In this document: one piece after another, positions 8,245-17,411 of the stretch
Position numbering within the stretch: the stretch's first letter is position 1
How the letters are laid out: every line of letters starts with the position of its first letter
Source: Planctomycetota bacterium
GTDB taxonomy: Bacteria; Planctomycetota; UBA1135; GCA-002686595
DNA length: 53,589 bases
Direction of reading: 5' to 3'
Assembly (NCBI GenBank): GCA_026692665.1
Contig: JAPLOF010000032.1
Coordinates: forward strand, 1 to 53,589
Notes under the pieces: generated by a model
The model's input: only the letters and a program-made list of their open reading frames with translations
What the model was told of the DNA's origin: nothing
Database searches by the model: none
Translations under genes and position numbers: made by a program

Positions 8245-9470
8245 GACGTCCTGGTTCGGCGCTCGAGCGCGCGCGAAAGCGCGATCGCGGCGGCGATCGC
8301 GAGCAGGAGCCAGATCGAAAGCGCCGGGAAGGGGGTCGACCCGACATGGGCTCGGATCCAATCGGATGGCAGCGCATGCCCCACGGCGACCAGGAGGGCA
8401 GCGAGCAGCGCACCGCTGGCGAGCACGTGGGCTTCGCGACCGACCGGAGCTCCCGACGGATTCCAGGTCGGCGGATCGCGGCGCCGGGCGACGAGCGCCG
8501 CGACCACGAATGCGGCCACGACGGGCAACGCGAACGACAGCTGCATCCACACGCTCTCGGACTGCTGCACCTCGTCCCTGCGCCCGGAGAACCCCCGGAC
8601 GAACGGCGTGATCAGGCCGACCGCGAATCCACCGCTGGCCCACGCGATCGCGAATCGCCGTGACGGCCTGGCACTCGCCAGCACGAGCGCGATCGCGAGC
8701 CCGAACGCGACGGGCGCTCCGCGCGCGCCTTGGCTGGCGAGCAACGCGATCGCGGTCGCCGCGAGCGCCAGCGCGCGCCGGTCGCCGCGTCGGATCCACC
8801 CGACGGCCCCAGCCGCCGCCGCGGACGTTGCGACGAACACGAACACGTCCTGGTCGAGGCTGTACGCTCCGGTGGCCAGTGCCAACGCGAGGAGCGCGAG
8901 CACCGCCGCACGGATCCAGTGGGGCACGCGCGCGATCGAGAGCGCCTCGTGGACGAAGATCGCCGCCGGCAGGAGAGCGATCGCCAGGACGGCGTCGCCG
9001 GCCAGGCTCTCGCGGCCTGCCCCAGCGCCCGCCACCGCCAGGACGGCGAGCAGGGTCGCGAAGCGCGCGACGCCGGACGAAGCTCCCGGAACCGGCTCGT
9101 GCCGTGGCACGAGGGCGGCTGGCAGGGTCAGTAGTCGCGCCACGAGCGCGAGTGCCGGCACGCCCAGCACGACGTGATCCCGAGCCCCGACCGGCACGAT
9201 CGTCCAGGTCGATGTCAGCCAGGTCAGCCCGACGAGGTAGCTCGCCGCCCAGGTCGCCGGGAGTTCGCGCGGTGCGCGACCTCCAGGCAACCCGGGCGGG
9301 AACCAGGCCAGGAAGATCCTCCCGACGAGCGGCGCGAGGACGAGGAGGAGGATCGCGGTCGCCGGCGCGGCGTGGAAACCCGCGCCGGCCCCGTACCCGT
9401 CCCAGATCAGGATTCCGTCGTCCAAGCGGCCCAGGATCGCCTCTCCGACCCACGGGATCCAGACCGCCAC
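8241..9470 (-). CDS. Polytopic membrane protein of unknown function
   Basis: A 409-residue protein beginning at a GTG at 9470, with about ten long hydrophobic segments (for example ATAILLLVLAPLVG, AVLALLALALATG, ALALAATAIALLAS, SIWLLLAIAAAIALS). It has short loops and ends in a basic tail RALERRTRTS. The topology recalls oligosaccharide or glycosyltransferase-type membrane proteins such as GT39-like families, but no catalytic motif could be identified, so I leave the function open. Its stop overlaps the start of the methyltransferase-kinase gene by 4 bp, so the two are almost certainly co-translated. It is divergent from the ECF sigma fusion gene, with only 44 bp between the two starts. Confidence 0.8.
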   Translation of the reverse strand: MAVWIPWVGEAILGRLDDGILIWDGYGAGAGFHAAPATAILLLVLAPLVGRIFLAWFPPGLPGGRAPRELPATWAASYLVGLTWLTSTWTIVPVGARDHVVLGVPALALVARLLTLPAALVPRHEPVPGASSGVARFATLLAVLAVAGAGAGRESLAGDAVLAIALLPAAIFVHEALSIARVPHWIRAAVLALLALALATGAYSLDQDVFVFVATSAAAAGAVGWIRRGDRRALALAATAIALLASQGARGAPVAFGLAIALVLASARPSRRFAIAWASGGFAVGLITPFVRGFSGRRDEVQQSESVWMQLSFALPVVAAFVVAALVARRRDPPTWNPSGAPVGREAHVLASGALLAALLVAVGHALPSDWIRAHVGSTPFPALSIWLLLAIAAAIALSRALERRTRTS

Positions 9471-9514
9471 TTCCCTGCAACGCTCGGGGCGGTTCCGATC
9501 AAGGGGTGCTGACC

Positions 9515-12298
9515 ATGCACGATCCGCGCCTCTCGGCCCTCTTCGAGCGCTACCGCAGCCAGAGCGACCTGACCGCGCTGGCGAAGCTCTTCGACGAGAT
9601 CTCGCCCGAGATGATGCGCGTCGCCCGGCACGTCGCCGGACGGGGGGTCGATCCCGAGGACGTCGTCCAGTCCACCTTCCTGGCCTCGATCGAGCGCGCG
9701 GACGCCTTCGACGCGTCGCGCCCCATCGTCCCGTGGCTCATGGGCATCCTGATCAACCAGGCGCGGCTCATGAACCGCCGTCGCGCGACGCGTCACGAGG
9801 AGGCGGCTGCCGAGGACCTGCCCAGCGGCGCGCACGAACCCGACGACGCCGAGGCCCACGAGGTGCGCGATGCCGTGACGCGCGCTCTCGCCGAGCTGCC
9901 GCCGACCTATCGCGAGGTGCTGGTCGCCCACCTGGCCGAGGGCAAGCCCCCGCACGAGATCGCGCGCGACCTCGGTCGCCCGCAGGGCACGGTCCGCGCG
10001 CAGCTGCACCGCGGTCTGCGCATCGTGCGCCGTTCCCTGCCCGCGGGTTTCGCGTTCGGCGCGGCCGCGCTCCTCGATCGATCGGCGCTGGCGAGCGTGC
10101 GCCGCGAAGTGCTGGAATCCGCGGCGCGCGCGCAGTCGTTGCCCGTCGCGGCGATCCCGGCCGCTTCGTCGACCTCGAATGTCGCGCTCGGCGTCGCCGC
10201 GGCTTCGGCGGTGCTCGCGGCCATCGTCGGCATCGCCTGGATGGCCGGTCGTTCGGGGCGCGCGGGAGGAGATCTGGAACTCGCGGTCGCTGCTCCCGCC
10301 GGCCCAGGTTCCGCGGCGGGGCTGAACGAGCCTCCGGCGGGATCGCGCATCGCGGCGGCCGCCCCGGGTTCCTCCGTTCCCGCCGCTTCGGCGCCGGAAC
10401 CGGCTGCCGTGTCCACCGCCCAGGGATCCGTACGCGTCACCGTCCGCGACGCACTCGGTGCGCCGGTCCCCGGCATCCACGTCGACATGCTCGCCTGGGG
10501 CGATCCGCTGTGGCATGAACGCGTCCGCGGGCTGGTCACGGACCGCGACGGGATCGCCGAGTTCCCGCGCGTGCATGCCGGGCGCATCGGGGTCCACCTC
10601 GACGGCGGCGGCGCCCAGTCGCGCGCGGACGTGAAGTCCGGCGAGCGTACGGACGTCGCGATCCAACTCGAGCGCGGTCTCGATCTCACGGGGATCGTGG
10701 TCGACGAACGGGGTCTTCCGGTCGAAGGCGCGATCGTGGAAGCGGGCGAGGATCCGGCGCGCGAACCGCGTCGTGCTTCGGCGGCGACCGGGCCCGACGG
10801 GCGGTTCGTGCTGGGCGACGTGGAGCGCGCGCTGGTGGTCTGGGCGCGGGGGGCCGGGCGTCCGTCGTCGGAAGCCGTCTGGTTCGGCACGCCCACGTGG
10901 AGCCGCAAGGCCGCGGCGGACGTGCGTCTCGTGCTCCCCGATCTCGTCGCGCCGCTCGAGTTCGCCGTCGTGGACTCCCGCGGACAGCCGATCGCGGGTG
11001 CGCTCGCCGTCGAGTTGGCGAGCGAACCGGGCGGCGACGCGCTGGCCGCCTTTCGTCCCGACGGAGCCCTCGTCGTCGCCGGACGGGCGGTGCGCGCACG
11101 CAGTGGCGCCGACGGGCTCGTGCGCCTCGCGCTCGACCGGACGCGCACGTCTCGCGTGGCGATCTCCGCGCGGGGATACGCGCCGCGCGAACTCGATCTC
11201 GAAGACGTGGGTTCGCTGGTCGCCCTCGGTCCAGGTGCCCGTCTCGTCGGCGTCGCGCGCTACTCCGACGGCGTCGCGGCCGAGGAGTCGCTCGTCGAAG
11301 CGCAGGTCGAAGGGTACCGCGATCCGTTCCGAGCCCGCGCCGGCCCCGACGGATCGTGGAGGATCGACGACGTGCCGCCGGGGCCTCTTTCGTTGCGCGC
11401 GCAGGCGTCGCGCGACGCCGCGCCCAGCGAGTACCGCGGGCTCGCGATCGCCGGCGAGGCGGTGACGTGGAATCCCGTGCTCGAGCACGCGTCCTTGATC
11501 CGCGGCATCGCGCGGTCGGTGCACGGCGGCGTCGCGAAGACCTGGCTCGTGAAGGCGGTGCGCGAATCCACCGGGAACGAAGCGCGTGACGCGTCGATCC
11601 TGCCCGCCTGGACCCTGTCGCGCGCGAGCGCGTGGCGCGGACAGGACCTGCGTCAGTGCTGGACCGGCGAGGACGGCACGTTCGCCGTGCCGTGCAGCGC
11701 GGGCGCGACCTACCGTCTCGAGCTGCGTGCGCGCGCCGCCTGGAACGGGGCCGTGCTGGGCGCGCTCGACGGCATCGCGGCCGGAGCGCGCGACGTCGAC
11801 CTGCGCGTGCAGTCCGAGCGTGGCTTCGTCCGCGGGCGCTTCGTGGACGCGGCCGGCCGACCGGTCGTGGCCACGCTCAGCGCCGTGCGGCGCGCTTCGG
11901 GCGCGGAACACCGCGTCGACGCCCAGCCCGACGGCCGTTTCGAGCGGGATCTCCATCCGGGCACGTACACGCTCGTGGTCTGGCCCGCGGACGGCGCCCC
12001 GCGCTCGCTGGGCGCGCGCGACATCGGGGCCGACGAGGCCGTCGACCTCGGCGACGTCCGCCTGGACGCGACGGGATCGCTCACCGTTCGCCGGAGCGGC
12101 ATCTCGACGGGCGAGCCGATCTCGTTGCGCGGCGTCGAAGGTCTCCTCTACCAGCTGTCCCGGTCGGGCGCGGACCTCGTCGCGACCGGCCTGCCCGCCG
12201 GCGACTACGTCGTGGTCGGACGGCGGGCGGACGGCCGTTCGGTCGAGGTTCCGGTGCACGTCGAGGTCGGCACCCGCACGACGATCGGCCTCGACTAG
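9515..12298 (+). CDS. ECF-family RNA polymerase sigma factor fused to a membrane helix and long repeat-rich C-terminal region
   Basis: A 927-residue protein from the ATG at 9515, preceded by AAGGGG. Residues about 10-90 form sigma region 2, with the DPEDVVQSTFLAS core and VPWLMGILINQARLMNRRR. Residues about 118-172 form sigma region 4 (LAELPPTYREVLVAHLAEG, then HEIARDLGRPQGTVRAQLHRG). A hydrophobic segment at about 222-244 is followed by an Ala/Pro-rich linker. About 560 further residues hold repeated modules of the type GxVxDxxGxPVxGAxV…TxxDGRFxxxDV, like carboxypeptidase-regulatory/Ig-like domains. I infer a tethered sigma factor whose extracytoplasmic part senses or is structural, possibly freed by proteolysis. 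No anti-sigma gene is adjacent. The continuous frame and uniform base composition argue against an assembly fusion. Confidence 0.88.
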   Translation: MHDPRLSALFERYRSQSDLTALAKLFDEISPEMMRVARHVAGRGVDPEDVVQSTFLASIERADAFDASRPIVPWLMGILINQARLMNRRRATRHEEAAAEDLPSGAHEPDDAEAHEVRDAVTRALAELPPTYREVLVAHLAEGKPPHEIARDLGRPQGTVRAQLHRGLRIVRRSLPAGFAFGAAALLDRSALASVRREVLESAARAQSLPVAAIPAASSTSNVALGVAAASAVLAAIVGIAWMAGRSGRAGGDLELAVAAPAGPGSAAGLNEPPAGSRIAAAAPGSSVPAASAPEPAAVSTAQGSVRVTVRDALGAPVPGIHVDMLAWGDPLWHERVRGLVTDRDGIAEFPRVHAGRIGVHLDGGGAQSRADVKSGERTDVAIQLERGLDLTGIVVDERGLPVEGAIVEAGEDPAREPRRASAATGPDGRFVLGDVERALVVWARGAGRPSSEAVWFGTPTWSRKAAADVRLVLPDLVAPLEFAVVDSRGQPIAGALAVELASEPGGDALAAFRPDGALVVAGRAVRARSGADGLVRLALDRTRTSRVAISARGYAPRELDLEDVGSLVALGPGARLVGVARYSDGVAAEESLVEAQVEGYRDPFRARAGPDGSWRIDDVPPGPLSLRAQASRDAAPSEYRGLAIAGEAVTWNPVLEHASLIRGIARSVHGGVAKTWLVKAVRESTGNEARDASILPAWTLSRASAWRGQDLRQCWTGEDGTFAVPCSAGATYRLELRARAAWNGAVLGALDGIAAGARDVDLRVQSERGFVRGRFVDAAGRPVVATLSAVRRASGAEHRVDAQPDGRFERDLHPGTYTLVVWPADGAPRSLGARDIGADEAVDLGDVRLDATGSLTVRRSGISTGEPISLRGVEGLLYQLSRSGADLVATGLPAGDYVVVGRRADGRSVEVPVHVEVGTRTTIGLD

Positions 12299-12318
12299 TC
12301 CGACGCGTACGCGGCCGC

Positions 12319-13590
12319 TCAGACCGCCGCGAATCGGGCCGGCTGACCCGTGGACGCGAGGACGGAGCGCCAGGGCTCGCCTTCCGGATCGAGGCAGCGC
12401 TTGCGGCCCGTCACGGATTCGAGCGGCAGGTGCACGAACACGTCGTGGACGCTCGCGACGACGAGGTCCGTCTTGCCCGCGAGCGCCGCGTCGGCCGCGC
12501 GGCGCGCCAGCTGGTCGCACAAGATCGCGTCCTCGCAGTTCGCCGGCCGGCTGCGGATCGAATAGCTCGGGTCGATGTAGCGCAGCGAAAACGGGATCCC
12601 GCGGCCCTTCAGGTGCACGCGGATGCGCTCCTTCAGGAACGTGCCGATGTCCCCCAGCACGCGGTTGCCCGAGGCGTCCTTCTCCGGCGTCGAGGGCCCG
12701 ACGTGTTCCTGGCCCGCGCCCTCGGCCACCACGATCAGCGCGTGGGCAGAGTACTCCAGCCGCTGGTCCAGCGAGGCCAGGAGACCGTGCGGGCCTCCGA
12801 GCGCGAACGGGACTTCGGGCACGAGCACGAAGTTCGCATCCTGGCTCGCGAGCGCCGTCTCCGCCGCCAGGAATCCAGCCTCGCGGCCCATGACCTTCAC
12901 GATGCTGACGCCGTTGCGCGTGCTCGTCGCCTCGTTGTGCGCGGAGTCGAGGACCTCGCGCGCGGCCTCGACCGCCGTGCGGAATCCGAAGGAGCGCGAC
13001 ACGTGCAGGATGTCGTTGTCGATCGTCTTCGGGATGCCCACGACAGCCAGCGGGTATCCCGCCGCGCGCGCCGCCTCGGACAACTCGTGCGCGCCGCGCA
13101 TCGTGCCGTCGCCGCCGACGCAGAAGAGGGCGCCGACTTCGAGCCGTCGTAGAGTCGCCAGCATGCGCTCAGCAGCCACGGGGCCGCGCGACGTGCCCAA
13201 CACCGTGCCGCCGAGCCGGTGGATGCGTCCGACGGACTCGCGCGTCAGCGGGATCGGCGGATGCTCGCTGTCCGGATCGAGGCCCGCGTAGCCGTAGCGC
13301 ACGCCGAGGAGCTCGTGCACCCCGTACAGATGGTGGAGGTGCAGGAACAGCGAGCGCAGCACGTTGTTCAGGCCCGGACACAGGCCGCCGCAGGTCACGA
13401 CCGCGGCGCGCAGCCGACCAGGCTCGAAGAAGAGCCGTTCGCGCGGCCCGGCGACTTCCCAGGTCGTGCAGGGCTCGATGTCGCCGTCCACGCGCACGAT
13501 CGTCTCCGGGACGCAGACGCCGTCCGAGACGGGCGTCGTGAGCGGGGAGGGGAATCGAGCCGTGCCCAGCGTTCGGATGCGCGCTTCCAT
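12319..13590 (-). CDS. pfkA: ATP-dependent 6-phosphofructokinase (plant/trypanosome-like group)
   Basis: A 423-residue phosphofructokinase that phosphorylates fructose 6-phosphate to the 1,6-bisphosphate, the committed step of glycolysis. Seen directly: VTCGGLCPGLNNVLR (nucleotide-binding start), YGYAGL, GGDGT at 159-163, PKTIDND at 187-193, and IVKVMGREAGFLAAETALAS. Gly162 at the GGDG position predicts ATP use, because PPi-dependent enzymes have Asp there. Lys188 before TIDND is otherwise shared with PPi enzymes and with plant-type ATP enzymes. The donor assignment is therefore probable, not certain. The length fits this group rather than the 320-residue bacterial enzyme. A large palindrome (13626-13719) lies about 35 bp upstream of the start. 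Confidence 0.9.
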   Translation of the reverse strand: MEARIRTLGTARFPSPLTTPVSDGVCVPETIVRVDGDIEPCTTWEVAGPRERLFFEPGRLRAAVVTCGGLCPGLNNVLRSLFLHLHHLYGVHELLGVRYGYAGLDPDSEHPPIPLTRESVGRIHRLGGTVLGTSRGPVAAERMLATLRRLEVGALFCVGGDGTMRGAHELSEAARAAGYPLAVVGIPKTIDNDILHVSRSFGFRTAVEAAREVLDSAHNEATSTRNGVSIVKVMGREAGFLAAETALASQDANFVLVPEVPFALGGPHGLLASLDQRLEYSAHALIVVAEGAGQEHVGPSTPEKDASGNRVLGDIGTFLKERIRVHLKGRGIPFSLRYIDPSYSIRSRPANCEDAILCDQLARRAADAALAGKTDLVVASVHDVFVHLPLESVTGRKRCLDPEGEPWRSVLASTGQPARFAAV

Positions 13591-13605
13591 CGCCGCATAG
13601 CCTAC

Positions 13606-13737
13606 GAAAAGAGCCCCATCCGGATTTCGTGTGGGTCGCGAGCTGGTCTCCCGGCCGTCACGCGCCGCACACCTGCTGGGCGCGTGCCGGCCGGGAGATC
13701 AGCTCGCGACCCACACGAATCCCGGATGCGCCTCTTT
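13606..13737. repeat. Large palindrome: 39-bp stem with 16-nt loop
   Basis: Positions 13626-13664 pair with 13681-13719, a 39-bp stem with only two mismatches and a 16-nt loop (13665-13680). A weaker outer extension pairs AAAGAG with CTCTTT out to about 13606 and 13737. No gene is supported inside it. It sits between the 3' end of a TPR-CHAT gene (13838) and the start of the phosphofructokinase gene (13590), both on the minus strand. It could be a terminator-like or mRNA-protecting hairpin, a REP/MITE-type repeat, or a cruciform-forming site. There is no clear U-tract next to the stem. Confidence 0.75.
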
Positions 13738-13837
13738 CCTACGGGACGGCACCCAGGGATCGCCGGCGTGCTCGTCGCCGCGTGGTTCGTCCGCATCCGC
13801 CTCGCGATCAAGCTCGCGTCCTGGCGTGACCCATCCT

Positions 13838-16800
13838 TCAGCGCGGATCGCCGGTCAGGATCCACCCGGCCCAGTCGCGCGTCGGGCGTCCGGCTGCTCG
13901 CAGTCCTTGCTTCGCGTTCCAGAGTGCACGGTCCTTGGCTTCTCCGCCCTGCCAGACACGCGCGTAGAAACTCTCGAACAGGATGCGCGTCGCTTCGTCG
14001 TCGACCTTCCACAGGCTGGTGATCGCCGTGCGCGCACCGGCGGCGTTCAGTGCGGATTGCAGCGACGAGATTCCGATCCCACCTCGTTCGGCACCGACGT
14101 TCGTCTCGCAGGCCGAGAGCACGGCCAGCTCGCACTGCGAGAGGTCGAGCCCGGCCAACTCCTCCGCGGTCAGGAGTCCAGGTACGCGACCCACGGAGTC
14201 CGCCCCGCGATTGGCTCCCGCAAGCGCCAAGCCGCACAGCGTGCGCGGGGCGAGCCCGACGACCGCATCTGCGAGCGACTGTCGGCTCCACAGTGAACCG
14301 CTCGAACCGCGATTCGCTGCTTCCGCCGCGCGCCCCGCATCGAACCAACCGTGCGTCGCGAGGTGGAGCCAGCGCGCTTGCTCGGCGCGGGCGTAGATCG
14401 CGGCCTTCGTCGCCGCACCCCCTTCGAGGAGCTCGACGCGACCGCCGATCGCACTCGCGAAACCGTCTCGAATCGCACGCGCCTCGACCAGCGTTCCCGG
14501 TAACGATCGCCATGCACCGTTCACAGCGTCACGCCGAGTGCTCGCCTCGATCACGGGCAGCGGCGGCGCTGCGAACGGCAACGCAGCTTGCGGAATCAGG
14601 CCTGTTTCCGCGTCGTAGTCGATTCCGCCGGCGACGAGGAGCGATTGTGCAGCCTCGATGGGCGCGCTTGGCGCGAGCAGACGCGCGAAAGAAGTCTCGA
14701 CGTGGATTCGTACACGATCGCCCACGAGCCCATCGCCGAGCGGTAGTGCGTCGAGCGGGACGAGGTGAAGCGTGCCGTCGAGGATCACGTGGAAGGTTCG
14801 CGCGTCAGGCGCGGCCGCCATCAACGGATCGAGGACGAGTGCGCGCAGTGCTTCACCCGCCGCAAGCTCTTCCTCTCGATCGTTCGACGCGGTCGCTCCC
14901 GCCGCGACGAGCCCGCGCGCCGCGAGTGACTTGCCTGTTGCGGTTCGCCAGCGCTCGACGGCTGCTCCGACTCGATCGGCCGTACCGATGTCCACACGCA
15001 CGACGTCGTCGCGATCCGTTTGCAGGAGCGCCACGACACGAATGTCCGCCCGACTCGGATCGGAATGGCCCGTTCCATAACGAAACTCCTCGTACCGCGA
15101 GAACCCCGCGGCGGCGGACCCGGGAGCCAAAGCGCGCGCGACGGAGGCGGCCGTGGCCCGCGGTGCGACCAGCCCTCGCTCGAGAAGCGCATGGCGGAGC
15201 TGCGATTCGGCTTCGTCGCGCGCCGAGACTCCGCCCACGAGAGAGTCGAACTCGCGCGCGTCCGCGGCGCGCTGCACTTCCGCGCGAGCTTCGCGCACAC
15301 GAGTGAAGAGAGGTTGAAGTTCTGCGGGGACCGACTCGGGATCGAGCGGTCGCGCGGATGCGACGATCCGCGCGGACTCGACGACCTCGAAGGCGAGGTC
15401 CTCGAGCCCAGCACAGCCGTCGAGAATCGCCGACAACGGGCTCTCCAGCGACGCGATGCGGCTCGCCGTCTCGCGAGGTGAGCCGGCCTCGGCGGCGGAG
15501 ATCGCGGCGAGCACGCCGCGGCAGAGTTCCTCCACGACCGCGGCGAGTGCCGGTCCGTCGCCGATCGATGCGAGCACGACCGCCATCGCGCGCAGCCCAG
15601 CGAGTCGCGATCGATGTTCGGGTGGCAGGATGATGCGCGCCTCCGCGGCCATCTCCTCGAACGTCTGCCGCGCGCGATCCAACTGCCCGACGCTCGCTTG
15701 CGTGCCGCCCAGGTTGGTCCGGGCGTTCGTGATTCCCATCGCGATGAAGGCCTCGTTGTTCGCGCCAGATGCGACGACGTGCTCCATCAACTCGAGGGCG
15801 CGGTCCTCCTCGCCCATGTCGACCAGCATGCCGGCCACGTTCATGCGCGCGCGCAACACTTGGGGATCGTCGTCGTCGAGCTGCTCCTCGAGAACGCTCG
15901 AGACCTTCTCGAACAGTCGCAGCGCGCCCTCTTGGTCTCCGAGGAACTTCAGGTTCGTGCCCAGATTGAGTCGTGAGTTCTGCAAGCGCAGGTCGCCCTC
16001 GGGCAGGACTCGTTCACGGATCGCCAGCACGTCCTCGCCGATCGCACGCGCTGCGTCGCGGTCACCGAGTTCGATCAGCGCGACCGCGAGGTTCGCTCGC
16101 GCACCGAGGAGCTGAGGATGATCGGCAGGCATTACGCGCTGCAGGACGGGGATCGCCGCCTCGAGAAGCGTGCGCATCGCGGGCACATCGCCCAGGTTGA
16201 GCAGGACGGTCGCCAGATTCGTGCGCGCGACGGCCAAGGACGGATCGCTCGGCGAGAGAATGCGCTCGCGGATTCGAATCACCGACTCGAAGTGTTCGCG
16301 TGCCTGTTGGACGTGCCCCAGCCACATGTGCGTCGACGCGAGGTTCGCTTGCACGACGAGTCGAAGCGGACTCTCCGGCGGCAGCGTCCGTTCGAGCGAC
16401 GCGAAAGCCATCTCGAACTGCTCGAGCGCCGCGTCGTATTCGCCAACACCGTTCAGCGCGTTCCCGCGGCAGACCCGAACTTCCGCGAGCGCCAGCGCAT
16501 CCCTTTCCTGGGTTCGCTCGAGGGATTCGACCGCGAGGGCGGACAGCTCCAAGGCGCGATCGTGCGACCCGAGCGACGTGAGGATCGTGGCCAGCCGCTG
16601 ACGAATCTTCTGCAACTCGACGTCGTCGGCAGCGAGCAACGGGCCCTTCTTCGCGAGCAGGTGCTCGAACGCGCGCAGCGCCGTGCGGTCGTCCCCCGCA
16701 GCGTTGGCTGCGTATCCCAGATCGTTCACGAGCGTGAAAGCTGCGAGGGACTCGACCGGGATGAGGCTCTCGACGGCCTCCGCGATCATGGGACGCGCGG

Positions 16801-17050
16801 CCACCGAATCGCGCGCGCGCGTGAGTTGCTCGGCCTTCCTCAGTGCGAGTCGGGCCGCGTCGATCACGGGGTCCGGAGCGGGTTCGCTGGGCGGGCTCGG
16901 CGCCTGCGGCTCGACCGTCGCCTCCGCCGCGATGGTCGCTGTGACCGGCGTCGGTTCGGATGCGGATCGGGGCGCGCGGCATGCGGGCGCGGAACTGGCG
17001 AGTGCCAAGCACAGCACGAAAGAGGACACGGAAGAGGAACGGGCGAGCAT
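13838..17050 (-). CDS. TPR-repeat lipoprotein with C-terminal CHAT (caspase-like) protease domain
   Basis: A 1,070-residue protein. I prefer the ATG at 17050 because GGAGG lies 5 bp before it; a GTG at 17053 is also in frame. A signal peptide ends in the lipobox APA-C near residue 24. Residues about 90-600 are helical TPR repeats (many NLA…LG/D…A motifs, ANLASTHMWLG, NLATVLLNLGD). The C-terminal third is a CHAT domain with catalytic dyad candidates His900 (LATHGW) and Cys981 (LSACETN), and a final DWAGWILTGDPR. CHAT proteases cleave specific protein targets; the target here is unknown. The lipobox places it at the membrane surface rather than the cytosol, which is notable for the family. The paralogue at 25027-28317 has the same end and the same His-Cys spacing. 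Confidence 0.88.
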   Translation of the reverse strand: MLARSSSVSSFVLCLALASSAPACRAPRSASEPTPVTATIAAEATVEPQAPSPPSEPAPDPVIDAARLALRKAEQLTRARDSVAARPMIAEAVESLIPVESLAAFTLVNDLGYAANAAGDDRTALRAFEHLLAKKGPLLAADDVELQKIRQRLATILTSLGSHDRALELSALAVESLERTQERDALALAEVRVCRGNALNGVGEYDAALEQFEMAFASLERTLPPESPLRLVVQANLASTHMWLGHVQQAREHFESVIRIRERILSPSDPSLAVARTNLATVLLNLGDVPAMRTLLEAAIPVLQRVMPADHPQLLGARANLAVALIELGDRDAARAIGEDVLAIRERVLPEGDLRLQNSRLNLGTNLKFLGDQEGALRLFEKVSSVLEEQLDDDDPQVLRARMNVAGMLVDMGEEDRALELMEHVVASGANNEAFIAMGITNARTNLGGTQASVGQLDRARQTFEEMAAEARIILPPEHRSRLAGLRAMAVVLASIGDGPALAAVVEELCRGVLAAISAAEAGSPRETASRIASLESPLSAILDGCAGLEDLAFEVVESARIVASARPLDPESVPAELQPLFTRVREARAEVQRAADAREFDSLVGGVSARDEAESQLRHALLERGLVAPRATAASVARALAPGSAAAGFSRYEEFRYGTGHSDPSRADIRVVALLQTDRDDVVRVDIGTADRVGAAVERWRTATGKSLAARGLVAAGATASNDREEELAAGEALRALVLDPLMAAAPDARTFHVILDGTLHLVPLDALPLGDGLVGDRVRIHVETSFARLLAPSAPIEAAQSLLVAGGIDYDAETGLIPQAALPFAAPPLPVIEASTRRDAVNGAWRSLPGTLVEARAIRDGFASAIGGRVELLEGGAATKAAIYARAEQARWLHLATHGWFDAGRAAEAANRGSSGSLWSRQSLADAVVGLAPRTLCGLALAGANRGADSVGRVPGLLTAEELAGLDLSQCELAVLSACETNVGAERGGIGISSLQSALNAAGARTAITSLWKVDDEATRILFESFYARVWQGGEAKDRALWNAKQGLRAAGRPTRDWAGWILTGDPR

Positions 17051-17411
17051 CACGACCTCCAGCGGGGATTCTAGGCGCTTCCGGGTCTCGAGTGGGTCGA
17101 GTCCACAGCGGCAGGCCGGACGAGCCCCCGTAGGAACACCCAGAAAGCACCGGCGGCAAGCCCTGGAGTTCCGTCGCCGCAGGCGTCGGTCGCGCCCAAC
17201 TTCAGTTGGGACTGACGCTTGCTGTGATGGAGCGCAAGGACCACCCCTGGAGCGCCAGGGCCGAAGCTGAGGGAGCAGTTCGCCCTACCCACACAACTTC
17301 ATGAAGCCCCCGCAAAGACCGCAGCCGCCCCGAGCGGGACGGCTGCGTCTCCATCGATCTCTCTAGCGTTCTCTCTCAGCTCTCTCAGCAGTCTCTCTCA
17401 CACACCGAGCA
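17051..17411. other. Non-coding gap with several small hairpins and a CT-rich tract
   Basis: No convincing gene lies between the two minus-strand genes. The stretch holds a 7-bp-stem hairpin CCCAACT-TC-AGTTGGG (17195-17210), a 6-bp hairpin CCCTGG/CCAGGG (17245-17260), a longer GC-rich hairpin at 17316-17350, and a simple CT-rich tract (17351-17400, repeated TCTCTC and CTCTCAG). A 73-codon minus-strand frame at 17071-17292 covers the first two hairpins and lacks coding character, so I do not call it a gene. Confidence 0.55.
17316..17350 (-). terminator. Possible intrinsic terminator after the secreted-protein gene
   Basis: GCAGCCG (17321-17327) pairs with CGGCTGC (17340-17346) around a 12-nt loop, and flanking AGAC/GTCT extends the stem with one bulged base. 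Read on the minus strand it follows the stop codon at 17412 by about 60 nt and is followed by only TTTGC, so the U-tract is weak. Confidence 0.35.

Noticed and set aside
17071..17292. A 73-codon minus-strand frame
   Set aside because: It spans two hairpins and lacks coding character or a signal, so I treat it as non-coding.
17351..17400. CT-rich repeats suspected as a CRISPR-like or satellite array
   Set aside because: The units are short, irregular and without spacers; it is a simple low-complexity tract.
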